From Ypsolopha sequella (Eukaryota; Arthropoda; Insecta; Lepidoptera; Ypsolophidae): a stretch of DNA of 64,000 bases. The DNA is taken from contig OW203991.1 in NCBI GenBank assembly GCA_934047225.1, forward strand, positions 9,424,001 to 9,488,000, given 5' to 3'. Of this stretch, positions 57,611 to 64,000 are shown in pieces. A program made the position numbers and the translations under genes. The notes beneath the pieces are model-generated. The model saw only the letters and a program-made list of their open reading frames with translations, was not told the origin of the DNA and searched no databases. Position 1 is the stretch's first letter. Each line of letters begins with the position of its first letter.

Positions 57611-58564
57611 CTATTATTTCTTTGCAAATTTGGTGATTTTGATTTACCTATCTATTATGCGTATATGTACGAGTATGTACGACTAGATAGCATTAGTGAT
57701 GCATCTCGTTTTTCAATGATTTGTCATTTCCCTCTAAGGCTCATAGACCCTAAATTAGCAACTCGATGTATATATGTACAAATATCAACCGAATATGACA
57801 CTGAAATAACTATCATATCGCCGATATTAATACATTTCACATGAACGCGATTGACAGAAAAAGAAATCTTTTCTTTTTTCTTGTTAAAAATAACAACAGA
57901 AAAAATATTTAAATATTTTTGTCAATTGTATGGCTACCATACATATTTTTTTAAGTATTTGGACCCACCGTAGCCGAAGGGGCAGTCCTTAAAAGAAAAG
58001 ACAAGTCTAATTTAAAAGTTTGAATATCTTTGTGCTCGGAAACAGATTATTACAGATACAGGTCTGCAGCAAGTAAAGTATCTATTTTCAATACTTAACT
58101 AAAGTTAGTTTTAAACATGGTTTAATGAAAAAAGCAAATGAAAATAAGAACAAAACATGAAGATTGTGCACGTATGGTACTTGTATTATGCTTGGAAGTT
58201 ACCGTTTCATCGTCTAGCAGGCAGTCACGAATAAAGCAGGTATTGTCATGTTAATTTTCTGACTTCATGACGTTTCGGAACGCAGCCAAAGATTGCATCT
58301 CAAGAAGCACTGATTAGAGACCACAAATCCTGCACATTCTTGCAGAATCATTCTCTCATTTGAAATTATTGAGCACAAATTAGAGTCAAATCAAATTTCT
58401 TAGAAGTACTTTTTGCTGACTGAAGAATAATGCTGCTAAGCACATTTAAACAGAAGCTTGGAACTGTTTTACTTTTTTTCTCGTTGGAAATAGTAGTTCA
58501 ATGATTGATATGAGAAATTACTATTTTTAATTTTGATGATACCTTAATCATTACGGTCTCCCCG

Positions 58565-59234
58565 AGTCTTGCTTAAGTGCACATATGAATTTTAGTAGAA
58601 GAAAATATTCTTGTAATATACCTTTTTATTTTGCTATCAGCAACTGAGGACCCTTTGTAAAGGAAAGGTTGTAATTTTTTAACCAAGTGGCCTATTGAGT
58701 TAAAACAAAAACGGTAATGATTTTTAACAACGGGCAGTGACGATTTAATTCCAACTAACCTAAAAAAAATCAGCATCAATTTGAAAATAAGAAAGAATTT
58801 ACGGAAAATGTTTTTTTTTGTGTTTTTTTCAATAATAGCTAAAATTCTTAGAATAATGCCCAGGTAACCCCCAATTTTTTTTATAAAATAAAAATATCAC
58901 GGTTCTATCCCAGACGGAACATTTCCTATGAGCAGTTAAACAAAGCCACTCTGCGCGCACAGATTCTTTACCACTTGAAATTTTTTATTTTTAATAGATG
59001 TTGTTTTTTTTTGGGACGAGTTGTAATTAAATCGTCACTACCGTTTTTGTTTTAACTCAATAGGGCACTTGGTTTAAAAATTATAACCTTTCCTTTACAA
59101 AGGGTCCTCAGTAATTGCTGATTGCAAAATAAAAAGGTCTATTACTTACAACAATTTTTTTTAGATTTTATTTTTTTTGTCTTTAAAATTGGGTTTAGTT
59201 TAACCAAAATTCATATGTGCACTTAAGCGAGACT
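58565..59234. mobile_element. 670-bp fold-back element
   Basis: Arms of about 220 bp. The left AGTCTTGCTTAAGTGCACAT is mirrored by ATGTGCACTTAAGCGAGACT. The inner arms share GACCCTTTGTAAAGGAAAGG and AGTTAAAACAAAAACGGTA. There is no coding capacity. Confidence 0.85.
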
Positions 59235-59286
59235 CACACTGTATAATACTACTTTTTACTTGTTTAATGTTATGAAATAAAACATT

Positions 59287-59430
59287 GTCAAGATATTAAT
59301 CCCCAAAGGGTTACCAGATGTTTTTCCAAGTACGATTTGTGAACTGCAAGTCACAGTCCAAACTCGTACACCCATTTTCACCGACGATTGTGCCCCTGTG
59401 ACATTTTAACCCGCAATCCGTAACGATAAT
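59287..59430 (-). repeat. SINE 3' fragment, decayed
   Basis: It contains GTGAACTGCAAGTCACAGTCC, CACCGACGATTGTGCCCC and GTTACCAG, a diverged copy of the 3' half of the SINE at 53806. Confidence 0.55.
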
Positions 59431-59799
59431 GCTTGATCGAAACACTAGACAACATAGGCGGTCTTCGAGAGGTCGCACAAAGGCGGTAATGTGATAAATA
59501 ACACTCACCATCTCTCGTCGATGACACTTATGTACTTAAACTGCATCAAAGTGCTGAATGACTTTTAAAATAAAATGGTATATTTTGTGAATTACACGTT
59601 GTTTTTGAAGCGGATGCTTCTTTGTCGGCGCCTCGTATGGCGTATATAGGGCCCAATTCAGAACTTGTAAGTCACTCCCGTTCCCGTCTTCAGGAAAGAA
59701 TTCCGCAGAATAAAGCATTTTTGTATTTTGTACTTGTAAATAATAGTGCGTTGACAGGGAAGTTCTAATATGACAAGAATTTGACTCACTTACATTGAT

Positions 59800-60129
59800 T
59801 TGATATGCAAATTAAGGAAGGATAATTTGATTGTGTATCAGATATTATTACGTTTTTTAATCGTTTATTTTTTGTTACAAGTTATCATTCATGGTAAATT
59901 AATGCTTATTTCGTCAAATAATGAAAAAATTGAAATGACCCCGAAGTTGGTCCGTAGTGCGCGCGCTGCTATCATGAATCAAGAAGTTAAAAGTTTATTC
60001 TTTATGTTTTTCTCTGTGATTGACATCAAATGTCACAACATACAGTGCGTCTGTAACCGAAATACTAGAAATAGTACAAAGAATACCAAGAATTTTTCTT
60101 CAAGCAAGATCCCTACAATAGCGGAATGA
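59800..60129 (+). other. Unassigned 109-codon open frame
   Basis: A hydrophobic stretch near residues 15-35 (LLRFLIVYFLLQVII) could be a signal anchor or membrane segment. It is followed by a K/N-rich tail. I recognise no family, and it may be a chance frame in AT-rich DNA. Confidence 0.2.
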
Positions 60130-60411
60130 TAAAGTATGTCGTATATGGAGTGCAACGGACGTAAATGTTAATAAGTTTTTTGCAAAATTTACTCATCTCT
60201 TAATTAATAGTTATTAATTATCTCTTGGTGGGGGGAGTGGCACCCGGGGGAAGCTCTCCTACTCCACCGCTACCCCGCTCCTCAAAGCTTGTAACTGGAT
60301 TCTAAGAAAATTCCCACCAGCTTTTTACTGGCAATGATTACGTCCCGAAAGTGATCATGATATGAGACATAACCTCATCGAAACCTCAACCTGTGCCTCC
60401 TTGCACACAAG

Positions 60412-61121
60412 TAGGGAACGCAATCCCGCAAGACAATTTTAATCCAGGTATTTGCAGGACTGAATCATCTTAGTCCCGCTGGATCCAGGTATTTGCGGGA
60501 TCCAGCAGGGTGGACTTAGACCTCTGAAATTAATCGTAATAAAGACCTAATTGTCCTCGTTTTTATGGTTAAACAAGCTTTTTAATACATTTTAAATTGC
60601 TTATTATTACTTTTAAACAATAAATTGACATAAAATAAGATAAGACACAAATACTTCTCTTTGTAGCAAAAAACCCCCCGACGTAACCCATAAAAGTGCT
60701 GATAATTTTCAAACGGCTCAACCGATCTTGATAAAACATGGCTAAGAACACTTTCGATCAAACCTTTCAAACAAAAAACTTATCTAAAACAATCAATATT
60801 CAATTAATAAATCACTGCGTTGCGTCATAATTACAAGTTGTAACTAGCAAAATTTAAGTAATAAACAAGGGGTGCGGGAGGGGAATTCTCTCCCCCGAGC
60901 CCTTCGTTGCCGCCACGAACATTAGCGCGTTGCTAGGCGCTAGCTAGAGTGGCTAGCCAGTCCATTAACACGTATGATCCACGCTCCTCTGTAATCCCGC
61001 CAGTCTAGCGGGATCCCGCAAAATTTGCGACCGAGATTAGTCCTGCAAAATGTATGTGGGATCCCGGTGTTTCGGGATCCCGGTGTTTCAGGATTCCCGT
61101 ATACCGGGATTGCATTCCCTA
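60412..61121. mobile_element. hAT-like non-autonomous DNA transposon, 710 bp
   Basis: The terminal inverted repeats are TAGGGAACGCAATCCCG at the left end and its complement with one mismatch at the right. They are flanked by a perfect 8-bp duplication CACACAAG (60404-60411 and 61122-61129). Subterminal GC-rich motifs such as GGGATCCCGGTGTTTC are repeated. No transposase frame is present. An 8-bp duplication with TAGGG ends is typical of hAT elements. Confidence 0.9.
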
Positions 61122-61371
61122 CACACAAGTGAGTCTTTAGGTGACATTTATGATGTCAACACCTTCTAATTTTAATGAAACTTTTAATTGATGTCTATTT
61201 GGAACTGTAAAAAACAACCTTATCAACGAAAGATTTTCAGTACAAATTAATTGTTTGTGAGAACAACAAAGACTCAAAAGCACGGGTAAACTAACGCTTA
61301 CTTCATACTAGAAACGAACAAAATAAAACTAGACTGGAATTCATAACATGTTTTGTTGTATTTTTGTCGCG

Positions 61372-61737
61372 TCAGTTTTTATTGTCATTTCTATTCCACC
61401 TTTGAGAATTCCAGTAAATTTTATTCGTGTTGTGCCCATCAAGTTTTGCTATAACATGTCCTAGAGTTCTATTCTTTTTGTGCTTCTCTATTTTGTATGC
61501 CGCGATACAAATCCGGCCTATTTTTGTTATCGGCCGGTAAACCCGAACGGTTCTGTATTCGATTGGGCTTTGTTTGATGAATTTTGGGATTTGGTTTAGT
61601 TTGTGTCTAAAAGTCGGGCGCGAGAGTTGCGTGATTACAGTAGATGTGTTTTCGTTTGGGCTAAATTCTGCATTGTTTGTTTGAATGGAAATTGTAATTA
61701 TGCTAGTAAAAGCTAGGCTACATAAATGAGCTTCCAT
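61372..61737 (-). other. Unassigned 121-codon open frame
   Basis: It starts MEAHLCSLAFTSIITISI, a possible signal-like stretch, then becomes basic (RTVRVYRPITKIGRI, KIEKHKKNRT). It could in principle be a 5' exon of the Sidestep-like gene because strand and side fit, but no convincing phase-1 donor was found. A chance frame is as likely. Confidence 0.2.
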
Positions 61738-63286
61738 TTCGTTTAACTATTGGCTATTTTCTGTGGCTTCGATGTAGTTACGTGTTTACTTAGAAAATAT
61801 TTTAAACTTTATAAATTTAGGTCAAGATAGACTTTGTTTTTGCTTTGGAAAATATATTTTTAAATCACTGTAATATCCTTGATTTGACAAGAGTATTAAG
61901 AAGTACAACATTATGATTACTCGAAGCAAATGAGCGTCACAAAAGAAATGGCAATGGCACAATACCTACCTATATTAAAAAAAAAACTATTGCTACGGTA
62001 TGATTATAATTACGCCGTTAATTTTGTGTTTTTTTATGCTTTAATAAGAAGAAACCTTTCCTTTTTCTCATGGTCCGAGTAAGCTTAGTGAATGAATTAA
62101 GTGAATCGGCACACAAAACGTTTTAAGTTTGTGTGCCCATTCATGTACAATGTAATGCAACAAATAACAAAATTTTGCCGGAAAAGCCTACCTGACATTA
62201 AACCATGTTCGCGAAATGCCATGTTAATGAAATACGAATTGTTACCCCTGAACAGTGTAAGAACAGGCGTTTGTATGAAGTTTTGACTATGTTATTATTA
62301 TTAAAATTAAAATTATTATTAAAACAAAATAATACTCAAATAACATTAAAAACCTACCTGCAAAATAAAACTTGCCTAAAACAAAACACTAACCTAAAAC
62401 CCTAAATATTAAGAATATTTCACCTTCATGAAAGATCATTCAAATGGATCTGCAATAAAAAAAAACTTGCTATAAGAGTTTTCATTTTGATGGAACCCTA
62501 AGAATGAAACTTACAATTACTATTGAAACTGGCTCTATTCCGGTATAACAGACCCCAACATTCTTGCGGAGGCGAGAGTTTGACAAATGAGAGTGTCAGC
62601 CAAAAACTAATGATCCAACCCAGTGGTACCTAATCTTTTTGTTTGGAAGCACGATAGTAGACACGGTTATTAATTCTTTCAAATTGATGATATGTAGAAG
62701 AATGGTAAGTTTTTCAAAAACGAATTATTTATCACCAAATAATTTGTTTTGTTTACAAAATTTACGAGAAAATATACCTACTGTAAATATAAACTCAGGT
62801 CAGAAATGAAAAAATGTATCGATCTCGCTTAGTTTTAAATATATTAATTTTAAGTTGAGAGATTTTTACTTAAGATATTTTAACTGTTTTTCTCATGACG
62901 AACTTTTTTTTTTTTTTTTGAAAATGTTACTATTTAATGATTATAATTGATACTATTGATATTGATGATAATAATTTATTGATACATTAATCCAATTTTT
63001 CTTAAAGTTGCAAGAATGTAAAATCAGTTTCAAACCCACATGAAACGAGTAAAAAAAAAATTAAATTACCGATGGCCAAAATGCTCACTATCCCTGATCT
63101 AACCTACTGCTGCATTGCGCAACACGAGCCGGCCCATTCGCACCATCTCTTCGGTAATTTCCGATTGGATTAATGACTGGATGAGGTAGATTGTTTTTTT
63201 GGGTGGTCAAATTGATAGATGTAATTTTTTAATTAAATTAATAGTTTATTGTTTGCTGCAGGAAAGTTTTGTTGTTTTAAATCGTT
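61738..63286. other. AT-rich sequence, nothing recognised
   Basis: It includes low-complexity AATTATTATT and AAACCTA-rich stretches at 62290-62405. No coding or RNA gene is supported. Confidence 0.5.
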
Positions 63287-63350
63287 ACATCTATCAGTGG
63301 TCTGGCAATTTGAATGTCGCGGGTTAAAATCCCGTAGGGGCAGATTGTGT
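63287..63350 (+). repeat. tRNA-like SINE head
   Basis: CAGTGGTCTGGCAATTTG is followed by TCGCGGGTTAAAATCCC and GTAGGGGCAGA. This resembles the SINE head at 53806, which also ends in CCCGTAGGGGCA. Confidence 0.55.
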
Positions 63351-63455
63351 TCGGTCTGCGTTTTCGCTAAGATGGTTCTTACAGTGGTGACCGAGAAAGC
63401 CACAATTAAGGTCGGACTTTACTCAAATGTTTATTTAATAAAAATTAAATATACA

Positions 63456-63728
63456 TATATATAAGGTCTTTCACTTTAAATTGAAAGTAATTTAGGAGGT
63501 GATTCAGAATCGTTAATACATCACATTCCACTGCAAAGTACTTTTTTTTGCACGAACTTTTTCTTCACTTGTCCATACAAACTGAGTCAGCTGATCGGAC
63601 CACTTTGTACTGAGAAGTGAAAAAAAAGTTCGCGCAAAAAAAAGTGCTTTGCAGTGGAATGTGATGTATTAACGATACTGAATCACCTCCTAAATTACTT
63701 TCAATTTAAAGTGAAAGACCTTATATAT
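63456..63728. mobile_element. 273-bp fold-back MITE, AT-flanked
   Basis: TATATAAGGTCTTTCACTTT is mirrored at 63728. Arms of about 115 bp are nearly perfect and share AATTTAGGAGGTGATTCAG and CACATTCCACTGCAAAG. TATA at the edges suggests a TA duplication. Confidence 0.85.
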
Positions 63729-64000
63729 GATATTATACAACAGAATATGTGGAATGATAATAATTAGAATTTTAAATTTTTATCTATAATTTAACAAATT
63801 AAATACAAAAACTGGGGCCAATTTAATACTAAGTTCCAATTTAAGTAACTAAACTTAGTTAAAATGACGATATTATTACAACAAATGAGTTCCATTTATT
63901 ATTTGTGAAGAATTTTAGCTACAATTTTTTTTAATGCATTTTTTAATTATTTTTATGCAGTGACCCAGCGACGTAATGCAGTGCACGCTGATATGAACGT
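63729..64000. other. AT-rich window edge, nothing recognised
   Basis: No frame, repeat pair or RNA fold that I can support. Confidence 0.5.

Noticed and set aside
61372..61737. Assignment of this frame as the signal-peptide exon of the Sidestep-like gene
   Set aside because: Strand and side are compatible, but no good phase-1 donor was found and it lies 35 kb away. It is kept only as an unassigned frame.

Overview
The window looks like nuclear DNA from a moth or butterfly. It is AT-rich, gene-poor and intron-rich, and it is packed with repeat types typical of Lepidoptera: tRNA-headed SINEs, RTE-like and other non-LTR retrotransposon tails, many short fold-back elements, and the dispersed family that opens with GGGTTCCGTAC and ends in CGGTTTTTT. 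No bacterial-type operon, CRISPR array or prophage is present.

Only one ordinary host gene can be supported. Eight minus-strand exons between 26764 and 7591 encode four consecutive immunoglobulin domains (414 residues) of a Sidestep-family cell-surface protein. All splice phases agree, and every intron has GT..AG ends. The exons for the signal peptide, the fifth Ig domain, the fibronectin domain, the membrane segment and the cytoplasmic tail were not found. The gene should therefore continue past position 1, and its 5' exon lies upstream (higher coordinates) or outside the window. Immediately downstream of the last visible exon, a 113-bp unit made of the 3' part of that exon, its splice donor and 40 bp of intron is tandemly repeated five times.

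The introns (7.7-26.6 kb) and the rest of the window hold mobile-element debris. Examples are broken reverse-transcriptase fragments (20.6-21.0, 35.3 and 36.2-37.1 kb), RTE-like 3' ends, a 343-bp solo LTR with a perfect 5-bp target duplication (29.3 kb), a 710-bp hAT-like element with a perfect 8-bp target duplication (60.4 kb), and about fifteen fold-back or MITE-like palindromes.

The most striking object is at 39.3-43.9 kb. It is a GC-rich 5' LTR, a tRNA-Tyr-type primer binding site and a 4.3-kb open frame of a BEL/Pao retrotransposon: gag (DUF1759), zinc knuckles and an aspartic protease (DUF1758). The frame is preceded by two 7-bp minisatellites that are open in all six frames. After the protease, reverse transcriptase is replaced by eleven 29-residue repeats. 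No RT, RNase H, integrase or 3' LTR follows.

At 49.3-50.7 kb a 389-bp unit carrying a tRNA-like sequence forms a near-perfect 1.1-kb palindrome plus a further direct copy. I found no convincing new multi-gene system. The best leads are the exon/donor array, the BEL element's repeat architecture and the tRNA-like palindrome.
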